64,000 nucleotides of DNA from Rhizobium binae. GTDB taxonomy: Bacteria > Pseudomonadota > Alphaproteobacteria > Rhizobiales > Rhizobiaceae. The stretch covers positions 155,476 through 219,475 of the forward strand of contig NZ_CP071611.1 of the NCBI RefSeq assembly GCF_017357225.1. Direction: 5' to 3'. Position 1 is the stretch's first letter; every line of letters starts with the position of its first letter. Of this stretch, positions 33,940-45,475 are shown piece by piece. The notes beneath the pieces were generated by a model that was given only the letters and a program-made list of their open reading frames with translations, was not told the DNA's origin and searched no databases. The translations under genes were made by a program, and so were the position numbers.

Positions 33940-36900
33940 TCATGGCAGCTGGTGTATGGTGACATCAGGAACGACGTGTCGCGCGATCTCGCACAGATGC
34001 CAGTGGTGCGTGAGGTAGATGACCTGTCCGACCTTTGCCATTGCGCCGAGCAGGCGGAAAACCTCTTCGGAGCGGGGATTGTCGAAGCTCTCCATGATAT
34101 CGTCCGCGACGAAGGGCACGGGCGGGCGAAGAGCTGCGAATTCCTCATAGCCTGCAAGGCGAAGCGCAAGATAGAGCTGGAACTGCGTGCCGGTCGACAT
34201 CGCGTCCGCCAGCTTCGAGCCACCGTCGCGTGACACGCCGATCAGTATTTCCTTGTCGCGGTCGGGCTGGGTCGTCAACCCGGAATAGTTGCCGCCGGTG
34301 ATCAGGCGAAAGGCTTCAGATGCCCGGTTCATCATCGAGCTGCGATGTTTTTCGCGATAGATGTGCAGTGCCTGTTCGGCCGCGAGCGTGCCGGCGCGAA
34401 GCGTCAGATGCCGCACGGCCAGTTCCTCGATCTCAAGGAAGATGGTTCGGCGTTTGGCCTCGATTCGGGCCACCGCGTCGTCCCCGCCGACGGCCTCAAG
34501 CTTCTGCCGCGCCAGCGACACGTCGGAATAGAGAAGCTTCGCCCGTTCGGTGAGATCCTCGATCCGCGCACCAAGCTCGATCGCGTCGCGCTCGGCCGCG
34601 GCGGTGTCGATATCGGCAAGGCGACATTCGGCCTCGGAAAAACTTGCCGCGTGCAATGCCTCGGTGATCTGCGCGCGCAAGGCAGCGGCGCGTGCTTCCA
34701 GCCGGTCCCGCTCCCGGGCCTGGTTCAGGAATACTTCGACCGAGGCAAGCGAATCCGTGCCGAAATAACCGGTTAGTTCGTTCTTGCGGGCGTTGTGAAC
34801 GGCCAGTTCCTCCTCCAGCGCCCGGCGTTTCTCCAACTGTTTTTCGAGATCCGCCTGCCGGTCCGCCCGAAGTTGCGCGGCATGCCGCGCCGCCTCATGG
34901 CGTTCCACCAGCGCATTGGCCGAAGCGAGCGTATCGGATGCCAACCGGCTGAGGCCGCAGTCTGCGAGAACAGCGGCTATATCCTCGCGGAATTGCCCCT
35001 GGTCGCGCTCCATCGCGGCAACGCGGCTTGCGAGGTCATCCCGTTCCTTCAGGATGGCGGGCAGTGTGCCGAGCGCGTTCAGCATAGCGCGGACGGCCGA
35101 AATCGAGCCGGCCTTGTCGGCAAACCAGGTTCGCGACAGCGCCCCCGCCCATTCCCGGTCCCAGGCCATGATCGCAGCTTCCGCCTCCTGCTGGTCGCGC
35201 TCGCGTTCCCTGACATCGCGATCGAGATCGCCGATTGCCTTCTCATGCGCCTGCCGCGCCGCCCGTTCGGCCTTGCCGGCGGCAAGCATATCGTTTGCGG
35301 CCTGCGTCAGCGCGGCGACCGGCAGATCGTCAGCGCCACCATGGCCGGCATCCGCCAGACTCGCTGCAAGCACTGCGGCATGGCTGTCCAGTTCCCTGAG
35401 AAGCACGTCCACCGCCTCTTCGGCCCGCTGCAGATCGTCCCAAGCAGCCAGCGCCGCGGCTCGCTTGGCGCTCCACGCCTCAAGAGCTGCAATGCGCGCC
35501 GCAGCTTCGGGCTCATAGTCAATTGCCTCGGGCAGCAGACCGCGGATGCGCTCTGCAAGCCCGTCATGTTCAGCCCGCGCCTCGGCAAGCAATTCCCTTT
35601 GCCGTTCAATCGCTGCCGCCGTTGCCGCTTCCATCTGGCGGAGCTGGCGCAGCTCGGCCAGCTCCTGCGCGCGCGACAGCCGGCCAGCGGACATCACATC
35701 GTCCTGGCGCATCCGCTCCTCGAACGTCCGGGCGGTGGCGGCATTCAGGCTGGCAAGATGCGCCTGCCAGGCGGCATCGCGTTCGTCGCGCAGCCTCGCG
35801 GCCTCGGCATCGTCGATCGAACCGCCGGCAACGAAGGCCGCGATCCGGGCTTTGGTCAGCGCCTGATCGGTGACGAGATCGCACAGCCGTGTCTCGTGAT
35901 CGGCAATGCGCTTGTCGATAGAAATCGCCTGGCCACGCCAGGCCTCGGTCTGCCGAGGCTCCGCCGCGCTCGCCCGCTGCAGGGCGACGGCATCACCTGT
36001 CCAGGGCGCAAGCTGCGCGAACTGCTTCTCCTGTATTCGCTTCGCCTGTGCGAGAGTGCGTTCTTCCATGCTGAGCCGCACGGCGAGATCAGATCCCGCC
36101 AGCCGGCTCAGGGCCGCCTCGATGCGGCCAAGACGCGCGGGATCGAGCATCCCGGCTCCATTTTGCGAGCCGCCTTCCTTGCCCAGCCTTTCGAGATTCT
36201 CGCGCGCCCGCACCAGTTCGCGACTCGCCGCAGTCAGGTTGGCCTCGACGCCAGAACGTCGCTCGATGAGATCGCGGATGATGCCGATCAGCGAGGCGGG
36301 CAGCAGCAGCGTCTCGGGCGCCGCGTGGCCCGGCTGTTCGAGATCGGCCAGCAGCCGTCCCAGCACGCCTTCCTGTTCGGCCAGCGCCTGCCGGCGCTTC
36401 GGCAGATCGTCCTCGGCCGCGAGATAGCGCGCGCGGCCCTGATCCAGCAGGTCCAGATGCGCGGCGACCGCCAGCGCCTTGTCGTCGATCGTGATCGCTT
36501 CGATCTCGTCGGCAAGCTGGCGCAGCGTGCGGTCGGCGGTTTCGACAAGGGCCTGCAGCCGCGTCTCGTCGTGGAAAAGCTGCGGCAGCAGTGTGAACCA
36601 TTCGGACGGCGGCCGCGGCAGATCGCCCATGCCGGCTGCATCGATGTCCAGCCGCCGGAGTTCCAGCGCCGCGGGCAGGGCGCCGAGAAGACGCGTCAGC
36701 TCCTGGTGCCGCGCCTTGGCCCCGGCCAGTTCCCGCGTCGTCGCGGTATAGGCGGCGTCGGCCTGCTCGTGGGTTGATTTCAGGCCCGAATAGGTGGAGG
36801 CAAGCGTGTCGATGGCATTGCGCTCGGCCTTCAGCGCTTCGAGCGAGCGTTTGAGCTCCGCAAGTTTCGTGCTCGACGACCGCTTCCTGTAGATTCCATT

Positions 36901-37413
36901 GGCTTCGTCGACGGCCGTCACCAGCGAACGGCTGAGGCCCGCAAGGCCCGAGCTTGCCGAGAACAGCAACTCGCCGAGCTCGCCCTTGCTTTGGATGATG
37001 GCGTTGCCGCCTTCCTTGAGCGACTGGTCGTCGAGCGAGAACATCGTGCGATAGGCTTCGCGGCCGACGCCGCCGAGCGCGCCGGCGAGCAGCGCCTCGT
37101 TCACAGCCTGTCCCCGATCATCGATGAGGCTGCCGGCCCGCAATTTGAGCCGCGCCAGCTCATGGTCCGCGCCACCGAATTCCAGCCGCGCACCGACCTT
37201 CATGGTGTTGTAGGGATGCAGGAAATTGTAGGTGCTGCGCTCGCCAATGCCGTAGAGCAGATCGAGATAGGCGGCGAAGGTGGTCGACTTGCCCGCTTCA
37301 TTGAGGCCATAGACGATATGCAGATCCGGCGAACCCGGTCGGACCGCGCCGAAATCGATCGAGTGGTCGGTGAACTTGCCATAACGGATGAGGTCGAGAC
37401 GGCGCAGGCGCAT
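33940..37413 (-). CDS. SbcC/YhaN-like AAA-family ATPase (SMC-like, coiled coil)
   Basis: 1157-residue P-loop protein. Walker A is GLNEAGKSTTFAAYLDLLYG near residues 37-56; Walker B and D-loop are at the C-terminus, PFVADDIMESFDNPRSEEVFRLLG, followed by an H-loop-like LTHHWHLCEIA. In between lies about 900 residues of Ala/Glu/Arg-rich helix with many heptads, typical of the Rad50/SbcC/YhaN coiled coil. No obvious CxxC zinc hook was seen, as is usual for YhaN. Its start overlaps the YhaO-like nuclease stop by one base (TGATG), so the pair is coupled. Probable role: ATP-dependent nuclease complex in DNA repair or processing. Confidence 0.88.
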   Translation of the reverse strand: MRLRRLDLIRYGKFTDHSIDFGAVRPGSPDLHIVYGLNEAGKSTTFAAYLDLLYGIGERSTYNFLHPYNTMKVGARLEFGGADHELARLKLRAGSLIDDRGQAVNEALLAGALGGVGREAYRTMFSLDDQSLKEGGNAIIQSKGELGELLFSASSGLAGLSRSLVTAVDEANGIYRKRSSSTKLAELKRSLEALKAERNAIDTLASTYSGLKSTHEQADAAYTATTRELAGAKARHQELTRLLGALPAALELRRLDIDAAGMGDLPRPPSEWFTLLPQLFHDETRLQALVETADRTLRQLADEIEAITIDDKALAVAAHLDLLDQGRARYLAAEDDLPKRRQALAEQEGVLGRLLADLEQPGHAAPETLLLPASLIGIIRDLIERRSGVEANLTAASRELVRARENLERLGKEGGSQNGAGMLDPARLGRIEAALSRLAGSDLAVRLSMEERTLAQAKRIQEKQFAQLAPWTGDAVALQRASAAEPRQTEAWRGQAISIDKRIADHETRLCDLVTDQALTKARIAAFVAGGSIDDAEAARLRDERDAAWQAHLASLNAATARTFEERMRQDDVMSAGRLSRAQELAELRQLRQMEAATAAAIERQRELLAEARAEHDGLAERIRGLLPEAIDYEPEAAARIAALEAWSAKRAAALAAWDDLQRAEEAVDVLLRELDSHAAVLAASLADAGHGGADDLPVAALTQAANDMLAAGKAERAARQAHEKAIGDLDRDVRERERDQQEAEAAIMAWDREWAGALSRTWFADKAGSISAVRAMLNALGTLPAILKERDDLASRVAAMERDQGQFREDIAAVLADCGLSRLASDTLASANALVERHEAARHAAQLRADRQADLEKQLEKRRALEEELAVHNARKNELTGYFGTDSLASVEVFLNQARERDRLEARAAALRAQITEALHAASFSEAECRLADIDTAAAERDAIELGARIEDLTERAKLLYSDVSLARQKLEAVGGDDAVARIEAKRRTIFLEIEELAVRHLTLRAGTLAAEQALHIYREKHRSSMMNRASEAFRLITGGNYSGLTTQPDRDKEILIGVSRDGGSKLADAMSTGTQFQLYLALRLAGYEEFAALRPPVPFVADDIMESFDNPRSEEVFRLLGAMAKVGQVIYLTHHWHLCEIARHVVPDVTIHQLP

Positions 37414-38681
37414 CAGCTGTCTCCCCGCTCCGCGGCCTTCATCCGGGCAGCGATGTCCTCGGCGCCATCGGCGAGAAGGCTGTCGATGAAGCGTTCGAAA
37501 CCCGCCTCGTCATGCCCGGCAAATGCCCGGCTTTCGGGCGGCAGGTCTGCAAGCAGGTCGCGGACCATCTCCCTGACATCGTCGCGAAATCCGCGGCGGG
37601 CGATGACCTCGTTCCGCATCAGCGCACCGAGCTCGACGACGGGATCGGCAACTGCCGCCTCGGCGAGGGACACCGGCGCTTCGAAGGCGAGTTCCAGCTT
37701 CTCGATCCAGGTCCGGCCGATCCGGTCACCGCGCTGCTCGGCTTCCGCCTGCATGAGGTCGACATCGCGGCGAAGCTGCCAGGAGAGCGGCGTACGACCG
37801 GAAAGCCTGAGGCGCGCGACGAGATGCGGCGAGGCCGTATGGTCGCGCTGCGCCGTCAATGCCGCTTCGATCGCCATGGCCGCATCACGCCAATCGTCGA
37901 CATCCGTCAAGTCGACATCGACGCGCTCGAACTGCGCAATGCTGGTGCGCCGCTCCTCGACCGTCACCGTCCGGTCGTCCGCCACGGTCACCAGCGACAC
38001 CGTCTTGACGCCCGACTCGTTGATGTCGCGGCCCTGCGGCATGCCGGGCATGATGACCGTCGCCGTGCCGGGATACTGGCTGCGCTGATGAAGATGCCCA
38101 AGCGCCCAGTAGTCGAATCCCGAGGCGTGAAGGTCAAGCACATTGCAGGGCGCATAGACGTCATGGCCGGCGGATCCGGCAAGGCTCGTATGCATGATGC
38201 CGATATTGACCGCGCCCGCCACCGGCGGCTTGAACTTCGGCAGAAGCGGGTCCGGCGCCTGCGGTTTGGCGAAGCTCAGACCGTGGATCGCAATCGACAG
38301 GCTGCCTTTCGTCGCCTCCACGGCCTCGGCATGACCGCCGAAGATCTTCACCGTGTCAGGCATCACCAGCTCCCTGGCGATCTTCGACAGCGCATCGTGA
38401 TTGCCGCGGATCTTGAAGACGCCAATCCCCGCCCGGTGCAGCCGTTCCAGCTGGCTTGCCAGGAAGCGCGCCGTCTTCATCGACGTTTGCTCACCGTCAT
38501 AAAGATCGCCGGCGATGACCAGCGCATCGACCTGTTCCTCGAGGCAAAGGTCGACGATCGCGATCAGTGCCTGCCGGCTGGCGTCACTCACGAGATCGGC
38601 CAGCTCGGCGTTGCGAAGCGCCAGCGACCGCAGCGGAGAGTCGAGATGGAGATCGGCAGTGTGGACGAAACGATAAGCCAT
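37413..38681 (-). CDS. SbcD/YhaO-like DNA repair exonuclease (metallophosphoesterase)
   Basis: 422-residue calcineurin-like phosphoesterase. All Mre11-type metal motifs are visible: DLHLD at residues 9-13, GDLYDG near 47-52, GNHD near 85-88, MHTS near 163 and GHLH near 192. A C-terminal domain of about 180 residues follows. ATG 38681 (MAYRFVHTADLHLDSP) was preferred over an upstream codon because the family begins here. It forms, with the downstream YhaN-like protein, an SbcCD-like pair that would cleave DNA ends or hairpins. Confidence 0.9.
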   Translation of the reverse strand: MAYRFVHTADLHLDSPLRSLALRNAELADLVSDASRQALIAIVDLCLEEQVDALVIAGDLYDGEQTSMKTARFLASQLERLHRAGIGVFKIRGNHDALSKIARELVMPDTVKIFGGHAEAVEATKGSLSIAIHGLSFAKPQAPDPLLPKFKPPVAGAVNIGIMHTSLAGSAGHDVYAPCNVLDLHASGFDYWALGHLHQRSQYPGTATVIMPGMPQGRDINESGVKTVSLVTVADDRTVTVEERRTSIAQFERVDVDLTDVDDWRDAAMAIEAALTAQRDHTASPHLVARLRLSGRTPLSWQLRRDVDLMQAEAEQRGDRIGRTWIEKLELAFEAPVSLAEAAVADPVVELGALMRNEVIARRGFRDDVREMVRDLLADLPPESRAFAGHDEAGFERFIDSLLADGAEDIAARMKAAERGDS

Positions 38682-38830
38682 GAATGCAGAAATCGCGTTG
38701 CGATAAGATGATGAGCCGGTGCCGTCGGAGATGAACGCGCCCTCACTGTCACTGGCCGTGAGGAAGAGAATATGGGGCACGCGTTCAGGGGGCGCGAGCG
38801 AAATGGGCCGGCAAGCCGGCCCATCCACAA

Positions 38831-40867
38831 TCAATGTTGCTCCACCGGGGCCGGCGCCGCAGCCGGTGCACCCTGCGGCCCCAGCCGATCGGCCACCAGC
38901 ATCGACAACATCATTTCCACAAGACCATTGGTGGCGCCCTTTTCGCCGCCGCCGACCTGGATCTGCGGCACGAGCGGCAGCCTGCCGTTTTCGATCGCTT
39001 CGGCGAAGCGCATGAGGACCTGGGAGTTGAGCTGATAGTCCGGCCCGCCGAAGGCCGCGACCTTCTTCTCCGTCGCCTCGGCTTCCGCCAAACCGATGGC
39101 GCGCACCTTCTGGGCATCTGCCAGACCGGTCGCCTTGATGCGTTCGGCATCGGCAAGCGCGACGGCCTTGATCCGGTCGGCCTCGCCGAGGCCGGCAAGG
39201 CGCACTTTCTCGGCCTCCGCCTTGGCGGTCACCTGAATGGTTTCCGCCTGCTGGCGGGTGCGGGCGAGCTGCGCCTTGCCCTCGTTCTCGCTGATCTCGA
39301 TGGTAAGCGCCGATGTCGTGATCTTGGCCTGCTGCTCTGCGAGCGCCTCCTTCTCGCGCAATGTGCGCTCCTGGATCGCCGCCGCCTCCTGCAATTTATA
39401 GGTCTCGACCTTTTCAACGGCGATCTGACGCTCGCGCAGCTGGATGAGGATCTGCTCTATGCTGTTTTGACCATTGTTAGCCCGTGGCGTGCCGATCAGC
39501 ACCTCCTGCAGTTCGAGGCTATAGGAGCCGAACTTCTCGCGCATTTCATCGCCGGATTTGCGCTGGATTTCGCTGCGTTCCTGTAGCAGTTCGATCAAGG
39601 TCTTGGTCTGGGCGATATTCTTGAAATAGGCCGAGACCATCGGGTCGAGCGTCTGTTCGACCAGCCGTTTAATATCCCCGAAACGCTGCACGACGAGGGG
39701 CGCCTTCATATAATCGATATGGACGACCACCGAGAGCGGCAGCACCGGCTCGAACGCATCCTTGGTGATCAGCGACACTTCGGAAAGATTCTCGTCGAGC
39801 CTGTGCTCGCCGAACTGTTCCTTGGTCCATTTGAGCACGAAGTTGGTCGTCGGCACGACGATGATATTGCCGGCATAGGTGTTGAACGCATATTTGCCCG
39901 GCAGCAGCGGCGTCGACCAGACGCCGCGTGCGCCCGCCTCGACCAGTTCGCCGTGGCGATAGGACTGGCCTGAAATATCCGCGCTCCGCCGGCCGGTATA
40001 GGAGACGACGACACCCACCGTGCCGACGTCGATGATCGTCTTCTCGACGAGTTCGACGGTCGCAAAGATACGGTTGAGGAAATAGCTGCCGTCGGCAAGC
40101 ACCTGCAGTTGCCGGCCGCGATAACCGCCGGCATTGAGAAACTTCTCCGGATCCTGGAAATTATTGTGGAAGTTTGGGTCTTTCGGATTGTTGGCAACGG
40201 TCGGCGCGATGATCTCGCCATCCGGCAGCGCCGGACCGTCATGGATGGTGACGATGCCGATCAGGTCCTCGGCGTCATGAATGACGACAGGCTCGAAGCC
40301 GTTGCGCTGCGTGATCAAATTGGACATGTCGGCAAACAGCCTTTGTTCCGACGCGTTCAGGTTGACGGCATAGGTCGATTGCGCGGTCAGCACGATGAAC
40401 TGCGCGAGATTGATGGCATAGGTGCCTTCGCGCAGGATCTTGCGCTGCGGACCCTTCTGGCCGCCCTTTGTCAGAAAGCCGCGCACATCCTGAAAATCAT
40501 CGGCGTCGACGTTCGAGGCAAGCGTCTGAGTCGGCGGCAACGGCTCGCCATCGCGGGCGAAGACATAGCCGATCTGGCCCTGCGGAATGGTCACGAGATT
40601 GGCGCGATGCATCGCATACTGGAACGGCATGAAGAAATGCAGGCCGCCGCGCACGACTTCCGGCTGGAAGCCGGCCTCGCCGTAGAGCGCAATGAAGCCA
40701 TTGTCGACGGAGCCGCGAAAACTCCACAGCTTTTCGAGAATGCCGAGCCTGTCGTTGGGGATATAGCGGATCACGCCGCTCAACCGGAACAGGGTTGCCA
40801 GCACGATGAGCGTAACGGCGATTCCGATCGCCTTCCATCCCATCGGGCTTAGATATAGGGTTTCCAT
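38831..40867 (-). CDS. Flotillin/SPFH-domain membrane protein (YqiK-like)
   Basis: 678-residue SPFH/Band 7 protein. One N-terminal membrane helix (about 9-28) is followed by an unusually long SPFH region (GQIGYVFARDG to VVHIDYMKAPLVVQRFGDIKRLVEQTLDP), then a coiled-coil part containing four 11-residue repeats of the type LADAERIKATG (LGEADRIKAVA, LADAERIKATG, LADAQKVRAIG, LAEAEATEKKV) near 560-605, and a Pro/Ala tail ending PVEQH. Such proteins assemble into membrane cages and scaffold lipid domains. It is 149 bp upstream of the YhaO-like gene on the same strand. Larger than most bacterial flotillins. Confidence 0.85.
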   Translation of the reverse strand: METLYLSPMGWKAIGIAVTLIVLATLFRLSGVIRYIPNDRLGILEKLWSFRGSVDNGFIALYGEAGFQPEVVRGGLHFFMPFQYAMHRANLVTIPQGQIGYVFARDGEPLPPTQTLASNVDADDFQDVRGFLTKGGQKGPQRKILREGTYAINLAQFIVLTAQSTYAVNLNASEQRLFADMSNLITQRNGFEPVVIHDAEDLIGIVTIHDGPALPDGEIIAPTVANNPKDPNFHNNFQDPEKFLNAGGYRGRQLQVLADGSYFLNRIFATVELVEKTIIDVGTVGVVVSYTGRRSADISGQSYRHGELVEAGARGVWSTPLLPGKYAFNTYAGNIIVVPTTNFVLKWTKEQFGEHRLDENLSEVSLITKDAFEPVLPLSVVVHIDYMKAPLVVQRFGDIKRLVEQTLDPMVSAYFKNIAQTKTLIELLQERSEIQRKSGDEMREKFGSYSLELQEVLIGTPRANNGQNSIEQILIQLRERQIAVEKVETYKLQEAAAIQERTLREKEALAEQQAKITTSALTIEISENEGKAQLARTRQQAETIQVTAKAEAEKVRLAGLGEADRIKAVALADAERIKATGLADAQKVRAIGLAEAEATEKKVAAFGGPDYQLNSQVLMRFAEAIENGRLPLVPQIQVGGGEKGATNGLVEMMLSMLVADRLGPQGAPAAAPAPVEQH

Positions 40868-41430
40868 CTTTTCTCTCGCATGGGCGCACGGGTTCGTCCA
40901 CCCGATAGCCGCCCGGTTGGTGTTGGTTGATAAGACGGGGAGATTGCACGCCCATGCGCTCGACGCACGACAGCGTTGCCCGTCCTCCAGACGGGCAGAG
41001 GCGGCTGTCGCACGTGCATTGCTGCATGATTTTCCTCAATCGAAGGCGATTAAGGAACCATGCGACAAGGACGTCGAACGCCTGGGCTGCTCATTGTCTG
41101 GAAAGATGACCGCGCGTCCCGAGTCCCCACCGAAGGACGGCGTGTCGTGAGTGGTCTCACATTGGAGTTGCCTTGATAGACATGACGCCGGAGAAATTAG
41201 CGACAAGCCCGATCGGTTTAAAGACGTTTAAAGCGAAAATCGGATAAGTACTTCCAGTGATTTTACTATTTCGACTATTCAATCTTGCTGAAATAACCTC
41301 GCGCATTTGCTGTTTTTGTAGCTCGCGTCGAACCATCGATCCGCGCCTATCTGGGCCGCAGGTTTCTCAAACCGGTTGACAACACCCCTCTGGCGACATC
41401 CGCAGCTCCCTTGGAACGCAAAAGGGCTTC
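40868..41430. other. Long intergenic region before the thiamin operon
   Basis: About 560 bp without a convincing gene. It holds an imperfect hairpin repeat at 41024-41063 and a shorter one, CCGTC/GACGG, at about 40979-40996. The rest, up to the thi promoter, shows no clear coding pattern. The promoter of the flotillin gene should be in its first 150 bp. Confidence 0.4.
41024..41063. repeat. Imperfect palindrome, rhizobial intergenic hairpin type
   Basis: Left arm GCATGATTTTCCTCAATCG and right arm GCGATTAAGGAACCATGC pair with a few mismatches around a short loop. Palindromes of this general type, with GCATG ends and an ATCG core, are common between genes in rhizobial genomes. Function unknown; named from memory of the type, not from a search. 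Confidence 0.5.
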
Positions 41431-41459
41431 TTGACACAAGGGCCGCTGCGGTCTTTGAT
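41431..41459 (+). promoter_or_regulatory. Candidate promoter of the thi operon
   Basis: TTGACA (41431-41436), 17 bp, then TTTGAT (41454-41459) place a start near 41466, directly before the first riboswitch helix at 41470. Confidence 0.5.
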
Positions 41460-41469
41460 GGCGACCATT

Positions 41470-43523
<2,054 letters not shown>

Positions 43524-43525
43524 CC

Positions 43526-44506
43526 ATGCGCGTTCTCGTCAAAGGGGCGGGCGTTGCCGGCCTCACGGTTGCGTGGCAGCTTTATCGGCACGGTTTCCGG
43601 GTCAGCGTCGCTGATCAGGCCGACGAGGTCGGCGCCGGCGCTTCGGGCTTTGCCGGCGGCATGCTGGCCCCGTGGTGCGAACGGGAGAGCGCGGAGGAGC
43701 CGGTGCTGGCGCTCGGCCGCCTGGCCGCCGATTGGTGGGAGGCGGCGTTGCCCGGTCATGTCAAACGCCGGGGAACACTTGTCGTGGCGGGCGGCCGCGA
43801 TGCCGGCGAACTCGACCGCTTTTCCCGTCGGACAAGCGGATGGGAATGGCTGGACGAGCCGGCGATCGCGGCGCTGGAACCCGACCTTGCCGGCCGCTTC
43901 CGCCGGGCGTTGTTCTTCCGGCAGGAAGCGCATCTCGATCCGCGACAGGCGCTCTCGGGGCTGGCCGCAGGGCTTGAAGAAGCCCGCATGCATCTCCTCT
44001 TTGGTTCGGGCAAAGCAGACATTGATTGTGACCAGGTGATCGACTGCACCGGTGCTGCCCGGATCGGCCGGCTTCCCGGATTGCGCGGTGTTCGAGGCGA
44101 GATGCTCTGCATCGAAACAGGCGACGTCAGTCTCTCCCGCCCCGTCCGCCTGCTGCATCCGCGCCACCCGATCTACATCGTGCCGCGCGACGAAAACCGC
44201 TTCATGGTCGGTGCGACGATGATCGAGAGCGACGATGCCGGCGCTATCACCGCGCGTTCGCTGATGGAATTGCTGAACGCCGCCTACGCCTTGCATCCCG
44301 CCTTCGGCGAGGCGCGGGTCACGGAAACCGGCGCAGGCGTGCGGCCGGCTTATCCCGACAATCTGCCGCGCGTGACGCAGGAGGGACGCACCCTCCATGT
44401 CAACGGCCTCTACCGGCACGGCTTTCTGCTGGCGCCGGCCATGGCCGGCGAGGTGGCGCGGCGTCTTCTCACAGAACAAGGACAACCGGAAAGGAGGGCG
44501 TCATGA
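43526..44506 (+). CDS. thiO: Glycine oxidase ThiO
   Basis: 326-residue FAD-dependent oxidase of the DAO family. The dinucleotide-binding motif is KGAGVAGLTVAWQLYRHG (residues 6-23), and HLDPRQALSGLA, PRDENRFMVGATM and VRPAYPDNLPRV are family segments. It oxidises glycine to the imine used in thiazole synthesis. The start is 2 bp after thiC. Shorter than the 370-residue Bacillus protein but as expected for rhizobial ThiO. Confidence 0.93.
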   Translation: MRVLVKGAGVAGLTVAWQLYRHGFRVSVADQADEVGAGASGFAGGMLAPWCERESAEEPVLALGRLAADWWEAALPGHVKRRGTLVVAGGRDAGELDRFSRRTSGWEWLDEPAIAALEPDLAGRFRRALFFRQEAHLDPRQALSGLAAGLEEARMHLLFGSGKADIDCDQVIDCTGAARIGRLPGLRGVRGEMLCIETGDVSLSRPVRLLHPRHPIYIVPRDENRFMVGATMIESDDAGAITARSLMELLNAAYALHPAFGEARVTETGAGVRPAYPDNLPRVTQEGRTLHVNGLYRHGFLLAPAMAGEVARRLLTEQGQPERRAS

Positions 44507-44700
44507 CCTTCATCATCAATGGCGAGGAACAGGAGGTCGCGGCCGTGACGCTCGAAGATCTGCTTCTCGCTCTCGACTACGAAGGCGGGTGGCTCGCAAC
44601 CGCTGTGAACGGCGAGCTGGTGCACCGCGAGGACCGCGCCGATTTCAGGCTCGGCGAACGCGACCGCATCGAAATTCTCTCACCCATGCAAGGAGGCTGA
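44503..44700 (+). CDS. thiS: Sulfur carrier protein ThiS
   Basis: 65-residue ubiquitin-like protein, [20 protein letters not shown] at the start and the obligatory C-terminal Gly-Gly (MQGG), which is adenylated and thiocarboxylated to donate sulfur to ThiG. Start overlaps the thiO stop by 4 bp and the stop is 1 bp before thiG. The ThiF-type activating enzyme is not in the window. Confidence 0.95.
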   Translation: MTFIINGEEQEVAAVTLEDLLLALDYEGGWLATAVNGELVHREDRADFRLGERDRIEILSPMQGG

Positions 44701-44701
44701 G

Positions 44702-45475
44702 ATGCTGAAACTTTATGATGTTGAAGTCCGCTCCCGACTGCTGCTCGGGACCGCCCGCTATCCGTCTCCAGCTGTCCTTGCAGAAGCGGTCAAGCGCTCG
44801 AAGACCGAGATCGTCACCGTTTCGCTTCGCCGCGAAGCCGTCGGCGGCAAAGCGGGCGGCGCCTTCTTCGAGTTGATCCGCGAGCTCGGCGTACGCGTGC
44901 TGCCAAATACGGCCGGCTGCCACAGCGTGCAGGAGGCCGTGCTGACAGCGAAGATGGCGCGCGACGTTTTCCGCACCGACTGGATCAAGCTCGAAGTGAT
45001 CGGTCATCACGATACGCTGCAGCCCGATGTCTTCGGCCTTGTCGAAGCGGCACGCATCCTAGCCGGCGAGGGTTTTCAGGTCTTCCCCTATACGACCGAC
45101 GACCTGGTCGTCGCCGAAAAGCTGCTGGATGCCGGCTGCCGCGTCCTGATGCCCTGGTGCGCGCCGATCGGCTCTGCCATGGGGCCGGTAAACGCGATGG
45201 CGCTGCGGGCGTTTCGAGCACATTTTGCTGACGTGCCGCTCATCGTCGATGCCGGCATCGGCCGCCCGTCTCACGCCGCCGCGGTGATGGAGTACGGGTA
45301 TGATGCCGTTCTCCTCAATACCGCCGTTGCCGGCGCGGGCGAACCCGCCGCTATGGCCGAGGCCTTCGCGCTTGCCATCGATGCCGGCCGGCTCGCGCAT
45401 GACGCCGTACCGCTGGAGCCGCGCGACATGGCCGTTCCTTCCACTCCAGTCATCGGAAAGGCGGTCTTTTCATGA
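44702..45475 (+). CDS. thiG: Thiazole synthase ThiG
   Basis: 257-residue ThiG. The Schiff-base lysine is in [11 protein letters not shown] near residue 98, with [23 protein letters not shown] before it; [32 protein letters not shown] and [31 protein letters not shown] form the phosphate-binding end of the TIM barrel. It assembles thiazole phosphate from deoxyxylulose phosphate, dehydroglycine and ThiS thiocarboxylate. Overlaps thiE by 4 bp. Confidence 0.96.
   Translation: MLKLYDVEVRSRLLLGTARYPSPAVLAEAVKRSKTEIVTVSLRREAVGGKAGGAFFELIRELGVRVLPNTAGCHSVQEAVLTAKMARDVFRTDWIKLEVIGHHDTLQPDVFGLVEAARILAGEGFQVFPYTTDDLVVAEKLLDAGCRVLMPWCAPIGSAMGPVNAMALRAFRAHFADVPLIVDAGIGRPSHAAAVMEYGYDAVLLNTAVAGAGEPAAMAEAFALAIDAGRLAHDAVPLEPRDMAVPSTPVIGKAVFS

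Noticed and set aside
34795..36777. Long plus-strand open frame of 660 codons
   Set aside because: It is antisense to the YhaN-like ATPase; its translation is rich in Arg/Cys/Gly runs without any domain, while the minus strand encodes a clear Walker A/B protein.
38981..39230. Tandem DNA repeat in the flotillin gene
   Set aside because: The repetition comes from four 11-residue protein repeats in the coiled coil; the DNA itself is not exactly repeated.
40797..41160. Plus-strand frames overlapping the flotillin start and its upstream region
   Set aside because: They run across an imperfect hairpin repeat and part of the flotillin gene and have no recognisable product.
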